NCBI GenBank assembly: GCA_964343355.1
Contig: CAYFJC010000001.1
Span: forward strand, 1 to 64,000
Direction: 5' to 3'
Origin: MED-G78 sp964343355
GTDB taxonomy: Bacteria; Pseudomonadota; Gammaproteobacteria; Magnimaribacterales; D2472
DNA length: 64,000 nucleotides
The number at the start of each line of letters is the position of its first letter. The first letter of the stretch is position 1. The position numbers and the translations under genes are program-made. Of this stretch, positions 9,391 to 19,007 are shown piece after piece. The notes beneath the pieces are model-generated. The model was not told where the DNA came from, did not search any database, and saw only the letters and a program-made list of their open reading frames with translations.

Positions 9391-9475
9391 TGGTAGGGAT
9401 GGAGGGGATCGAACCCCCACGCCTTGCGGCACTAGGTTCTAAACCTAGCGTGTCTACCAGTTCCACCACATCCCC
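9391..9475 (-). tRNA. tRNA-Leu (anticodon UAG)
   Basis: The 85-nt minus-strand sequence folds into a class II tRNA with encoded CCA. The anticodon loop TTTAGAA between CTAGG and CCTAG gives UAG. The D-loop contains AACTGGTAGAC, the extended variable arm is TGCCGCAAGGCGT, and the T-arm has TTCGATC. The acceptor stem GGGGATG/CATCCCT pairs fully, but the terminal pair is G1-U72. It also has a G50-U64 wobble in the T stem. Confidence 0.95.
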
Positions 9476-9559
9476 AAAAACTTGTTATCTTCAAAAAAAG
9501 TTGAAGAATTATAATCCAATAAGTGCGAAAAATTAAATTATATTTTTATATATATAAAT

Positions 9560-12500
9560 TTAATTTTTTATTATCGTTAATTTAGATTTTGTATTCTTTG
9601 CCTCAGCTGCATTCTGTACTTTTAATTTAGAGATCATAGAAGATGCGCTTAGGCCTCCTCCGCTTGATCGAGTTTTAAGATATACACTTGTAGCCTCAAC
9701 ATCTCTATCAACTAGAGTAAAGAATTCATATTGTGATGTAACTTCAGGGTACTGCTCCCAAATCTCTCCTGTACCTCTAATATAGCCATCACTATCAATA
9801 TTGGTAGAGAAAAGCCAATAATAACTTCCTATATCAATATCACTAACGTTAAAGGTTAAGCCACCAGCACCTAGCTGAACTCTCCAACCTTTATAATATT
9901 CGCCATCTTCATCATAAAGATACGCTAGTACATATCCAATCTCCGGACTGGTTCTTTCTGCACCAGAAGAATATGTAAAGGTAACATTCGATTTAGTACC
10001 GTCGCTTAATTCGGCAATAATACTTCCAGTATAAGTACCATCAGGAACTTCTCCTCTTGTAAGAGTAACTTTATAAGTTCCATAACCATCGCTATCAACA
10101 TCGATTGTTGAAATTGATGTTAGTGAAGAATTGGATGAAACTAATTGAGTAACAGTAAGATCACCAGTTCCCACTTTACTCACAGTTATTGTCTTTTCAG
10201 TATCTGTATAACCAAATACAAAAGAACCAGGAGTTATGGTTGCATATGTAAAATCAAGTCCGCCATCAATTAAGTTGGTAAAGGCTTTATCAAGGTTTAT
10301 TAACCCATAACCAAATTCATCATCCTTGCCTTCTGTTCCTATGTCATCAGTAAAGAAACCAGATTTAATAAATGCTTCCATTTGAATAGCATCCCATTCA
10401 GGTTTTAACGCGTATATTAAAGCAATAGCTGCAGAGGCATGAGGAGCTGCCATAGATGTTCCTTGATAATAAGTAAGATTTTCACTTCCATCAAAAGCCA
10501 AAATACCATCAGACTGACCATCACCATTTAAATCAGTACCTGTAGTTCCACCTGGAGCTGCTAGATCTACTGCATCATTGTAAGTTGAATAATATGCTCT
10601 TTGTGAAAGAGGATTAACTGCGGCAACTGAAATAACATTATCGCACGATGCGGGATAACCCTTAATTCCAGGAGATTCTTCAGCACTATTACCAGATGAA
10701 GCAACAACAGTTACACCACTATTAGTAACATCTAGAATTGCATTTCTATAAGCTGTGCTACAACCACCACCTATACTGCCTAAGCTCATATTTACTACTT
10801 TAATAGGTGCTGAGCCTGCGTAAACTTGGCCTGTAATATTAGGAAGTCCAGCAGCAAATAACATAGAGTTTGTAACGTCTGATTGTGAAGCTCCTCCACT
10901 AGGACCAAAGACTCTAAATGGAACAGTATGAATTCCAAATCCGTTTATATTATTTCCATCATTTGCCGCAGAAATTGTTGTAGCTACATGAGTTCCATGA
11001 GAGTTACTTGCAACATCAACTGCGTCAGTAGGATCAAAATCATTATCAATAAAATCAAAACCGCCATCTAAGAAATGAGAGGTTGTCCATGCAGATGATG
11101 TTGTGTTTGGTGAACCAGAATCAATTACAGCAACAGCAACATCTTTAACCTCTTGACCTGTTGCATTGAGAACTTTCTCTAAGCCCATTAATTGAAGACC
11201 CCACTGATAATCCCAATAAGTATCTTTGGTAAAACCAAGTTTTTGATAAATCTTATTAAACTCGAGATTTAGTTTAGGATTAATATTTTTATAATGCTGG
11301 AGAATTTTCCATTGTTTTAAATATAAAACTTGTTCGGAATTATTAGCTATTAAATCTTTAGAATCTAGATATGTTTCACTTCCAAATATAGTTGAATATT
11401 CATTTTCAAGATTGAATTCAATAACTCTTAATCCCATGAAATCTGAATTATCGATATAAGAAAGTTTTTGATTTAGATCTTCATTTTGATTAAATTCAGG
11501 ATATATATCCTCATAGGTATCAAGTTTACCTGAGAAGGATCTGTAAGATATAAACTCTCCTTTAACAAAGGCATCTTTGGAAGGAGTAAAGCTTGTACTT
11601 GATGCAGAACCGCCTGGAGCAAGTAGTAAAGTATATTTACTAGCGCCTACGTCTTTTGCAACAACTGCATAATAAATACCAGAATCTGGAAGATTAATTT
11701 TTTGGTATTCATCTGATGAGTCTGTAGTATATGAAAAATCAGTTATGACTCCATTTGCGTTATATAAAAGAAGTAGTGGTTTGTTAGTTACTATTGTGGT
11801 GTTACCGTCAGCATCCTCAACTTCTTGCTGATAATCTTCTACTGCAAGTTCAATCTGAAGTCCTGGAACAGTATCAATTTTATACCAATCTTCAGGGTCA
11901 TCTCTTTGAACAGAGTTATAAGATACATTTCCTTCTGCATCAAAAATTACATTACCATCTTCATCTCTAACAATAACTTCGACAAGCTTATCACCAACAA
12001 AACCAGTAACTTCACTTGGGGTTATTAAGGTTGCAGCATCTTCTTTCGTATTATTAGGCACCTCAGGATAACCAACACCATTATTCATAGGTGTAGGAAC
12101 ATCTCCATCTAAGACTGTTGTGTTAGAGGTAAGAATGGTTTGTGTTAACGAGAAGGTATCTTTTAAATCTGTAACCTGAACGGTAAGATTTTGTTCTCTT
12201 GTTAAGCTATTAGTGGTGTCTGTTACTGTAAAAGTAAGTTCGTAGTTATTGTCAGCATCAGCATCTGTTGGACCTTCATAATTAGCACCTTCTAGAGCAT
12301 TAAATCTCAAGAAGCCGTTGGAGCCAAGTAAAAATTCAGCTGCATCAGCACCAGTCATAGTTACATCACCAAAGTCATCACCCTCAGGATCGACAACTTC
12401 TAAAGTTAGAACAGTATTATCATTTTCTTCTATTAAGAAAACAGCAGGAAGGCCTACAAACTCCGGCGCCTCTGAAACATCAGTAATAATTATGCTAACT

Positions 12501-15500
12501 GCTTGAGCAACTTCATTGCTTCCATCTGAAATTACAACATTAATTTCATATGTATTATTTGTATTAGCATCTGTTGGAACCTCATAATTAGAGGTAGCTG
12601 CAAAAGCTAAAACTCCACCTGTTGATAGAGTAAAGTCATCCGCATCATCACCAGTTAGTGAGAATGTTATTGCATTACCATCAGGATCTGAAGCGCTCAC
12701 AGTAACAACATCAATGGTATTTTCTTCTAGTGTATAAGAGGACTCTAAATCAGTGAATGTTGGAGGATCATTTGTTTCAAGAACAGTAACCGTTCCTGAT
12801 TTTGTTGAGGTATTAACTGAATCATCTGCTTTTACAGTAAATTCATATACGTTATCACCATCAGTGTCAGTTGGTGATGCAAAAGAAGGACTTGAATTAA
12901 ATACAATAACTCCTTCTGAAGAAATAGATAACGCAGCAGCATCTGCACCAATTAGTGAAAGCGTTGGGGTGTCACCGTCAGCATCTGTAACTGTTACTGT
13001 TAAGACTGACGTTTGTCCGTTAGAAACTTCTGTATTTGCAGCGAAGTCAGCAATAACAGGAGCATTATCATTAGCATTAGATACGTTAATGGTAATAGTT
13101 TGTGTTGCTGATAAATTACCATCAGAAACTGTTGCTGTTGCCGTATAAGTTGTTTTTGTCTCGTAATCAGGCGCGGCTATAAAAGATAATTGTCCTGCTG
13201 CGCTTATAGATAATTCAGATCCTGAGATAGAGAAACTCATTGAGTTTCCGTCTGCATCAGTTGCTGTAACTGTTCCAATAGCTGTTTGGTTTTCCGCAGC
13301 GCTAAATGAAGCAGATGAGGTAAATACTGGTGCGTTATCATTTAAGTTATTAATACTTACTGTAATATTTTGCGTAACTGAAGCCACGCCATCACTCACA
13401 GTAATAGTTGCTGTATATGAAGACTTAGTTTCATAGTCAGGAACCGATGCAAAGGATAAGGCGCCGCTATCTGTAATAAGCAGCTCTGATCCCGATACGC
13501 TAAAGCTTAACGAGCTATCATCAGCATCACTTGCTGTAACTGTAGCTATAGAAGTTTGATTTTCATCCGAACTAAAGCTTGCAGAAGATGTGAATACTGG
13601 TGCATTGTCATTTAAGTTATTTACATTAACAGTTATAGCCTGTGTAGCTGATAGATCACCATCAGATGCAGTAACTGTTGCTGAATATGAAGATTTTGTT
13701 TCATAGTCAGGTGCTGTTACAAAAGACAAAGTGCCGTCTGAGGTTAAGGCTAAATCTGATCCTGAAATACTAAATGTTATAGACGAGCTATCAACATCAT
13801 CTGCCGTAACTGAACCAATGGTTGTTTGGTTTTCATCTGCATCAAAACTCGCTAAAGAAGTAAAGGTTGGCATCTCATTAACATCAGTAACATTTACAGT
13901 AATACTTTGAGTAGATGAATTAATTCCATCTGTTGCTGTTAGAGTTGCTGTATATGAAGGAGTTGTTTCAAAATCAGGCGCTGTTACAAAAGTAATAACA
14001 CCTCCTGAAGTTACGGCTAGATCTGTCCCTGAAATGCTGAATGTTATAGATGAGCTATCAACATCTGTAGCGGTCGCAGTTCCAATAGTTGTTTGATTTT
14101 CTGGTGCACTAAAGGTTGCAGAAGATGTAATCACAGGAGCGACATCATCAACATCTGTAATTGCTACTGATATAGCTTGAGTAATCGCGGTTGCTCCATC
14201 AGTTACTGTTACAGTGGCAGAATAGCTTGTTGTTGTTTCATAATCAGGTGCTGTTACAAAAGTTAGGATTCCTGATGAGGTTATAGCTAGCTCAGAACCA
14301 GTAATTGAGAATGTTAATGAAAGATTATCAGCATCAGAAGCTGTAACAGTGCCAATAGTTGTCTGGTTTTCAGCAGCACTAAAACTGGCTAAAGAAGTAA
14401 ATACTGGAGGGTTATCATTTAAGTTGTTGATACTTACTGTTAGATTCTGATCAGTTGTAGCAATTTCACCTGTAGCTGAAACTACAACTGAGTAAGTAGA
14501 TTTTGTTTCATAATCAGTTGCTGAATTGAATACCAACACTCCAGAACTAGAATCAAGAGTCATTACACTAGCGTCAGTCCCTGAAAGCGCATAGACAACT
14601 GTTGCGTCGAATGGATCGACTGCTAATACTGTACCAATTTCAGTTTGATTCTCATCAGCATTTAGAGTTGCTGGTGTAGAGAAAACTGGGCCCTCAACAT
14701 CAACATCAGAAATATTTACTTGAATATCTTGATCAGTTGTATTTACTCCATCAGAGGCAGTTACTTTTGCTGAGAATGAAGCTAGAGTTTCAAAATCTGG
14801 TCTTTGGCTAAATGTTAAAGCTCCTGAGTTAGAGGCACTTATTGCAGGAAAGCTGTTAGTGCTTGAGCTTACATCGCTACCCATTCCAGGATGAACGCTA
14901 CAGTAATAATATAAAGCTGCAGGTGTATCTGCAGATACTGTGATAAGAGTAACTCCATCTGTTGAAGTATCAACACCGGCTGTATAAGCCTCGCCACTAG
15001 CATGCGTTCCATCAGAAGTTGTTGAAAATCTAAATGGGTGAGCTGTTGGATGTTCGAGTCTATAAGTTTTACCAACTTCAAGGAAAAGTGGTTTCTTTTG
15101 GGCTCCACTGATCACGTAGACATTGCCTGATCCGCTAGCATTAGCAGCTACAGAAACTTCTATTTTTTGAGTAACAGAGTTATCTACAGAATAGGTAATT
15201 GTATTCCCATCATCAGCATCAGTCGTAGTAACTGAACCAATATCGAGTTGATTTTCAGCTATATTAAATGTTGTCTCAGATGTAAATACAGGAGCATTAT
15301 CATTAACATCGATAACACTTACAGAAATATCTTGAGAACCTGAATTTACTCCATCAGATGCAGTAACTGTTGCTGAATATGAAGTTTTAGCTTCATAATC
15401 TGGCGTATCTACAAATGATAAAACTCCAACAGAGGTAATGGATAACTCAGAACCAGAAATACTATATGTCAGTGATTGAGTATCAGCATCTGTCGCTACA

Positions 15501-17566
15501 ACAGCACCAATTGAAGATTGATTTTCGTTTGCACTAAAAGCTGCTGAAGAAGTGAAATTAGTTGGATTGTCATTTAAGTTAGTTATATCAATAGTTATAT
15601 TTTCAGTTAGCTGATTTAGACCATCAGATACCGTTACCGCAGTTGTATATGATGATTTTGTTTCATAATCTGGAGCTACTACAAATGTTAACAATCCACT
15701 GCTTGTAATAGATACTTCGGAGCCGGTGTTGGAATATATAAGGGCATCTAGATCTGCATCTGAAGCATTAACGTTACCAATAGCAGTTTGGTTTTCAGGC
15801 GCATCAAAAGCTAATAAGGCAATAATAGGATTATTATCATTAAGATTATTTAGGTTAACTATTACATCTTTACTTAGTGTGTCTATTCCATCTGTAACAG
15901 AGACAGTTATGGCATATGAACTTTGCTCTTCATAGTCTGGTGATGATGCAAAACTTAAAACATTTTCAGAAGATAAATTGAAACTTGTAGCATCTGCTCC
16001 AGTGATTGAAACAGTTAGAGGCTCACTTTCTACATCACTTACATCGATACTAGTAACTGCTGTCTGATTTTCATCAACTGTATAATTTGTAAGTAGATTA
16101 GTAAATTTTGGAATATCATTCACTGAAGTAACAGTAATTGATATGCTTGATACAGAAGTTTGTCCAGCTTGGCTTAGTGTATAAGTAATTTCATCACTTC
16201 CAAAGAAATCACTATCAGGAGTATAAGAAACTATATTATTAGATATTGATGCTGATCCATTAGTTGGTGCATCAATAGCAACAGATAATGTTGCAGTCGT
16301 ATTGAAGGAATCATTTGCTAGAACATTAATATCAATAGAGGTATCTTCATTAATAATAACTTTATCTGAAAGAGCGGTAATATCTGGAACTAGATCATTA
16401 ACATCTACATTTTGATCAGTAGCAACATAATTCAAAATATCTGTTTGATAACTAGTAAGAGTTGCAGTGGTAGCTGTTCCATTGGCTATTGCCTGAGCAT
16501 CTGTTTGCAGGGTGCTAGTTGCAAAATCAAATATAGCAGTCGTATTCGCATCGCTAGCTTTGACCTGAACCACGGGAAGTACGGCAGCTAGTGCACTTAT
16601 TGTATTAGCTTTATTAGTATCATCTAAGGTTAGAGATTTAAGAGTTATAACGTTATTTAGAACTTTAGTTATAAAAGCTTCCGTTTCAATATTAACTCTG
16701 GTTTCAGTAGCTGTATATTCTGTATCAAGCTCTTCAGCTATAGCTTTAAAATAGTCTTGAGTGGTCTCTGTTGTGGTATTGAGGTTATTCGTAATATTTT
16801 GCAGTGCGTAAGCAAGAATTGTGAGCTGGTTACCCTTCTCATATAAATAATCATTAATCCCGCCATCACCCTTTCCTACAACTGGATCAACAACACCAAT
16901 ATCAAGACTTGAATCTATACCAAGAGCTGCATTAACTAGACTGGCATCAGCCATAAATGCTGCAACTGAAGTAACTGGAGTAACAGCTTTAAAATCTGAA
17001 TGACCAGCAAGCTTATGGATGATTAAAAGATTGTCTAAAGCATTACCAGAATCAAGATCGGTACCACCTAAACTAATAAGGTTTCCGTCTGAATATTTGA
17101 TGGTGAATTTACCATCATTATCCGATGTCGTTGTATCTTCATCACCATCAGCGGTATATGAATCATTGGTATCAATAAAAATATCAGCTTGTCTAATGTA
17201 GCCATCAACAGAAACACCATCAGTATTTCTATAACCTTCAACAATAGCTGAAGCAGATGCAGAGCCACCAGCACCAGTACAATTAATTCCAAAAGTATTG
17301 TCACCTGGAGTTGAGATAGTTACATCCTCGGTTCCGCTAATAGCCTTAGTGCCTGTCCAAGTTCCAGAAGCAGAACATGAAGTAGCATTAGTAGAAGACC
17401 AGGTTAAGGTAATAACCGTATCAAGAATAACAGAAGAAGATGATGCGCTAAGGGCTGCAGTCGGACTTGGCTCTGGAGGAGTTGGTGAACCACCGCCCCC
17501 ACCGCCGCCACATGCAGCAATAAATACTAAAGAAAACGCTATTGATATTAGATTTTTTATAAACAT
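9560..17566 (-). CDS. Giant surface lipoprotein: cadherin-like repeats with subtilisin-family (S8) protease
   Basis: This 2668-residue protein starts with a lipoprotein signal (lipobox IAAC, Cys19) and a run of seven Gly. An Ig-like domain follows (about 35-110), then an alpha-helical stretch (about 200-390) and a VCBS-like domain (about 395-484). Thirteen cadherin-like repeats occupy 485-1803, many opening with ENQT and ending in LNDN or DVND Ca2+ motifs. The fourth repeat carries a cupredoxin-like insert (about 797-905). A PPC-like beta domain follows (about 1850-2000). The S8 peptidase has Asp2149 (IDSG), His2190 (SHGTH), oxyanion Asn in SSGNS and Ser2371 (GTSMAAP). A beta-rich C-terminus ends the chain. 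It is probably a cell-surface, calcium-stabilised protease for polymer or protein degradation. There is no secretion-system gene nearby. Confidence 0.9.
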   Translation of the reverse strand: MFIKNLISIAFSLVFIAACGGGGGGGSPTPPEPSPTAALSASSSSVILDTVITLTWSSTNATSCSASGTWTGTKAISGTEDVTISTPGDNTFGINCTGAGGSASASAIVEGYRNTDGVSVDGYIRQADIFIDTNDSYTADGDEDTTTSDNDGKFTIKYSDGNLISLGGTDLDSGNALDNLLIIHKLAGHSDFKAVTPVTSVAAFMADASLVNAALGIDSSLDIGVVDPVVGKGDGGINDYLYEKGNQLTILAYALQNITNNLNTTTETTQDYFKAIAEELDTEYTATETRVNIETEAFITKVLNNVITLKSLTLDDTNKANTISALAAVLPVVQVKASDANTTAIFDFATSTLQTDAQAIANGTATTATLTSYQTDILNYVATDQNVDVNDLVPDITALSDKVIINEDTSIDINVLANDSFNTTATLSVAIDAPTNGSASISNNIVSYTPDSDFFGSDEITYTLSQAGQTSVSSISITVTSVNDIPKFTNLLTNYTVDENQTAVTSIDVSDVESEPLTVSITGADATSFNLSSENVLSFASSPDYEEQSSYAITVSVTDGIDTLSKDVIVNLNNLNDNNPIIALLAFDAPENQTAIGNVNASDADLDALIYSNTGSEVSITSSGLLTFVVAPDYETKSSYTTAVTVSDGLNQLTENITIDITNLNDNPTNFTSSAAFSANENQSSIGAVVATDADTQSLTYSISGSELSITSVGVLSFVDTPDYEAKTSYSATVTASDGVNSGSQDISVSVIDVNDNAPVFTSETTFNIAENQLDIGSVTTTDADDGNTITYSVDNSVTQKIEVSVAANASGSGNVYVISGAQKKPLFLEVGKTYRLEHPTAHPFRFSTTSDGTHASGEAYTAGVDTSTDGVTLITVSADTPAALYYYCSVHPGMGSDVSSSTNSFPAISASNSGALTFSQRPDFETLASFSAKVTASDGVNTTDQDIQVNISDVDVEGPVFSTPATLNADENQTEIGTVLAVDPFDATVVYALSGTDASVMTLDSSSGVLVFNSATDYETKSTYSVVVSATGEIATTDQNLTVSINNLNDNPPVFTSLASFSAAENQTTIGTVTASDADNLSLTFSITGSELAITSSGILTFVTAPDYETTTSYSATVTVTDGATAITQAISVAITDVDDVAPVITSSATFSAPENQTTIGTATATDVDSSSITFSISGTDLAVTSGGVITFVTAPDFETTPSYTATLTATDGINSSTQSITVNVTDVNEMPTFTSLASFDADENQTTIGSVTADDVDSSSITFSISGSDLALTSDGTLSFVTAPDYETKSSYSATVTASDGDLSATQAITVNVNNLNDNAPVFTSSASFSSDENQTSIATVTASDADDSSLSFSVSGSELLITDSGALSFASVPDYETKSSYTATITVSDGVASVTQNITVSINNLNDNAPVFTSSASFSAAENQTAIGTVTATDADGNSMSFSISGSELSISAAGQLSFIAAPDYETKTTYTATATVSDGNLSATQTITINVSNANDNAPVIADFAANTEVSNGQTSVLTVTVTDADGDTPTLSLIGADAAALSISSEGVIVFNSSPSFASPTDTDGDNVYEFTVKADDSVNTSTKSGTVTVLETNDPPTFTDLESSYTLEENTIDVVTVSASDPDGNAITFSLTGDDADDFTLSTGGVLAFAATSNYEVPTDANTNNTYEINVVISDGSNEVAQAVSIIITDVSEAPEFVGLPAVFLIEENDNTVLTLEVVDPEGDDFGDVTMTGADAAEFLLGSNGFLRFNALEGANYEGPTDADADNNYELTFTVTDTTNSLTREQNLTVQVTDLKDTFSLTQTILTSNTTVLDGDVPTPMNNGVGYPEVPNNTKEDAATLITPSEVTGFVGDKLVEVIVRDEDGNVIFDAEGNVSYNSVQRDDPEDWYKIDTVPGLQIELAVEDYQQEVEDADGNTTIVTNKPLLLLYNANGVITDFSYTTDSSDEYQKINLPDSGIYYAVVAKDVGASKYTLLLAPGGSASSTSFTPSKDAFVKGEFISYRSFSGKLDTYEDIYPEFNQNEDLNQKLSYIDNSDFMGLRVIEFNLENEYSTIFGSETYLDSKDLIANNSEQVLYLKQWKILQHYKNINPKLNLEFNKIYQKLGFTKDTYWDYQWGLQLMGLEKVLNATGQEVKDVAVAVIDSGSPNTTSSAWTTSHFLDGGFDFIDNDFDPTDAVDVASNSHGTHVATTISAANDGNNINGFGIHTVPFRVFGPSGGASQSDVTNSMLFAAGLPNITGQVYAGSAPIKVVNMSLGSIGGGCSTAYRNAILDVTNSGVTVVASSGNSAEESPGIKGYPASCDNVISVAAVNPLSQRAYYSTYNDAVDLAAPGGTTGTDLNGDGQSDGILAFDGSENLTYYQGTSMAAPHASAAIALIYALKPEWDAIQMEAFIKSGFFTDDIGTEGKDDEFGYGLINLDKAFTNLIDGGLDFTYATITPGSFVFGYTDTEKTITVSKVGTGDLTVTQLVSSNSSLTSISTIDVDSDGYGTYKVTLTRGEVPDGTYTGSIIAELSDGTKSNVTFTYSSGAERTSPEIGYVLAYLYDEDGEYYKGWRVQLGAGGLTFNVSDIDIGSYYWLFSTNIDSDGYIRGTGEIWEQYPEVTSQYEFFTLVDRDVEATSVYLKTRSSGGGLSASSMISKLKVQNAAEAKNTKSKLTIIKN
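12158..16114 (-). repeat. Tandem array of 13 cadherin-like repeats (coding)
   Basis: Inside the giant protease gene, about 13 units of roughly 88-105 codons run in tandem. The most alike copies share a frame of FTSxASFSAxENQTxIGTV, DYETKSSY and NNLNDNAP. The last three units are more divergent and slightly longer, with GADAAEF-like segments typical of another cadherin subgroup. One unit is interrupted by the copper-motif insert. DNA-level similarity among the central copies makes the array prone to copy-number change by recombination. Confidence 0.85.
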
Positions 17567-17605
17567 AAGAATGGCCCCTACAAGCCCCTAGTTTTAAAGA
17601 GTTTT

Positions 17606-18001
17606 TTAAAGGTAATAGTCTATCTTATTTTTGCGGTTTTTGTGAGCAAACCATACCAAAATAAGTAAAGATAATTCAAGCATCCAAGAGTAAAAAGTAA
17701 AGGTAAGATATCCTTCATAAAAAAGACTAATAATTCTTCCAATATTGATGCAAACCAAGATGTATATGATGATTGACGAAACCGTTACATTTGATGATGA
17801 GGTAAGAAATCTTAGCAATAGATAGCCAAACGCCAACAAAGATCCACCAAAGACAGCCCTTAGTTCTCCTGCAGTCTCTGGATTGTTGATAGTAAAAGGA
17901 AATACGGTCGAAGATAGGTCACTTTTTAGCATTATGTAGCAACCCATAAGTAGAAAAAAACAAGTAAATAAAACTAATATAAGTTTAACTAATTTTTCCA
18001 T
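17606..18001 (-). CDS. DUF4345-like small membrane protein
   Basis: This 131-residue protein has four hydrophobic segments and an ELRAVFGGSLLAFG motif like that of DUF4345. It is related in pattern to the protein at 6202-6627. Its ATG overlaps the TAA stop of the upstream 70-residue gene (TAATG), so the two are probably translationally coupled. Its function is unknown. It ends 39 nt upstream of the giant lipoprotein gene on the same strand. Confidence 0.65.
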   Translation of the reverse strand: MEKLVKLILVLFTCFFLLMGCYIMLKSDLSSTVFPFTINNPETAGELRAVFGGSLLAFGYLLLRFLTSSSNVTVSSIIIYILVCINIGRIISLFYEGYLTFTFYSWMLELSLLILVWFAHKNRKNKIDYYL

Positions 18002-18213
18002 TAAATAGCTCCCAGCATCTTAAGTGCAAGCAGGAATGAAACAAAGCCAAGCGCAATCCAAAAATACATTTCTTTAGGATTTTGAAATCTATAAGAATTT
18101 ATAGCTTTAATACAACAAAAAATAGGTGCAAAAACTATCACCCCATAGCCTATTAATATAGCTAAAGGTATGAAAGCTAAAAAGAGGAAAAGCTGTAATA
18201 TCCATTTATTCAT
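18001..18213 (-). CDS. Small membrane protein, unknown
   Basis: This is a 70-residue protein with two hydrophobic helices (about 5-33 and 48-68) separated by a short polar, Cys-containing segment. I do not recognise a family. The 1-nt TAATG overlap with the downstream DUF4345-like gene and the membrane character support it as a real gene acting with that neighbour. Confidence 0.55.
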   Translation of the reverse strand: MNKWILQLFLFLAFIPLAILIGYGVIVFAPIFCCIKAINSYRFQNPKEMYFWIALGFVSFLLALKMLGAI

Positions 18214-18299
18214 TCAAGTAATTCTATAAGACTACGAATTTATAATAAAGTCAATTTTAAGAAAATTTTATGGCTTAAGTGTGAACGTAACCCAAAGTA

Positions 18300-19007
18300 T
18301 TAGTCTTCAATTATTTCTATGTCGACCAGACCTTGGCTATTAACTGAAGATTGGCTATTAAATAAGGTAATTGATGCTTTAAGTAATCTAATTTCATTTT
18401 GTAACTGAAGTATGGCTGCGTTATTTTGTTTTCTAAAGTTATTAAAGGCTTGGATAGACTCTTCCATTAACAATATATCGGTATTTAATGATTTAACATC
18501 TTTTTGCAGTTGAAGAAGTGATTTGCTTGTGGACTCTACTAATTCTAATTGTTTAATTTGATCTTTAATTTTAGATTGATTTAATGAAACTAATTTATTT
18601 AGCTTTGTCGATGAATCCTGAACAGATGTAAGCTTATTTTTTAAATCTTCAACTAAATTTGCAGTTTCCTGAATCTTAACTTTGTTTCTTTTATTACTTA
18701 AGTCCCAAAGCTTTCTTATCTCTTTATCTAAAAACTGAAGCTGTGATGCAACCCCAGTCATAGAGTCAGCATTTACTGAATCAACAATGCTTAATTGTTC
18801 TTCTAGTAAAGCAATTCTCTCTTCGTAAGCGTTTACAAGCTCTTGACTGCTAGTTGAGATTTGATTGACCCATAAAGCCAAGGCCATAATGCTTGAAAGC
18901 ATAAGAACAAATACAAAACCTAAAAATAAACCACCTGTTTGCTGATGTTTATCTAAATAATTACTATCTTCCTTGTTTACTTTTATTTGTGAATCTTGAG
19001 TCGACAT
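18300..19007 (-). CDS. Membrane-anchored coiled-coil protein, unknown
   Basis: This 235-residue protein has a polar N-terminal tail and one transmembrane helix (about 26-47, with GFVFVLMLSSIMALAL). The remaining roughly 180 residues are rich in heptad-like Leu/Ile patterns and predicted coiled coil, ending in an acidic tail. The topology is that of a single-pass scaffold with a periplasmic rod. I recognise no specific family. It is divergent from the acyl-CoA dehydrogenase operon across 92 nt. Confidence 0.6.
   Translation of the reverse strand: MSTQDSQIKVNKEDSNYLDKHQQTGGLFLGFVFVLMLSSIMALALWVNQISTSSQELVNAYEERIALLEEQLSIVDSVNADSMTGVASQLQFLDKEIRKLWDLSNKRNKVKIQETANLVEDLKNKLTSVQDSSTKLNKLVSLNQSKIKDQIKQLELVESTSKSLLQLQKDVKSLNTDILLMEESIQAFNNFRKQNNAAILQLQNEIRLLKASITLFNSQSSVNSQGLVDIEIIED

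Noticed and set aside
12753..13148. 131-codon open frame on the plus strand, antisense to the cadherin repeats
   Set aside because: It mirrors the biased Ser/Thr/Ala codons of the repeats and has no independent start signal or family match.
14869..15108. 79-codon minus-strand frame within the copper-motif insert
   Set aside because: It is in another frame of the same strand; the main frame carries clear domain motifs.
12158..16114. Possible CRISPR or satellite-type repeat array
   Set aside because: The repeats are about 270 bases, lie in one open frame and code cadherin-like domains.
17298..17591. 97-codon plus-strand frame with a poly-proline run
   Set aside because: It is the complement of the poly-Gly linker and signal region of the giant lipoprotein.
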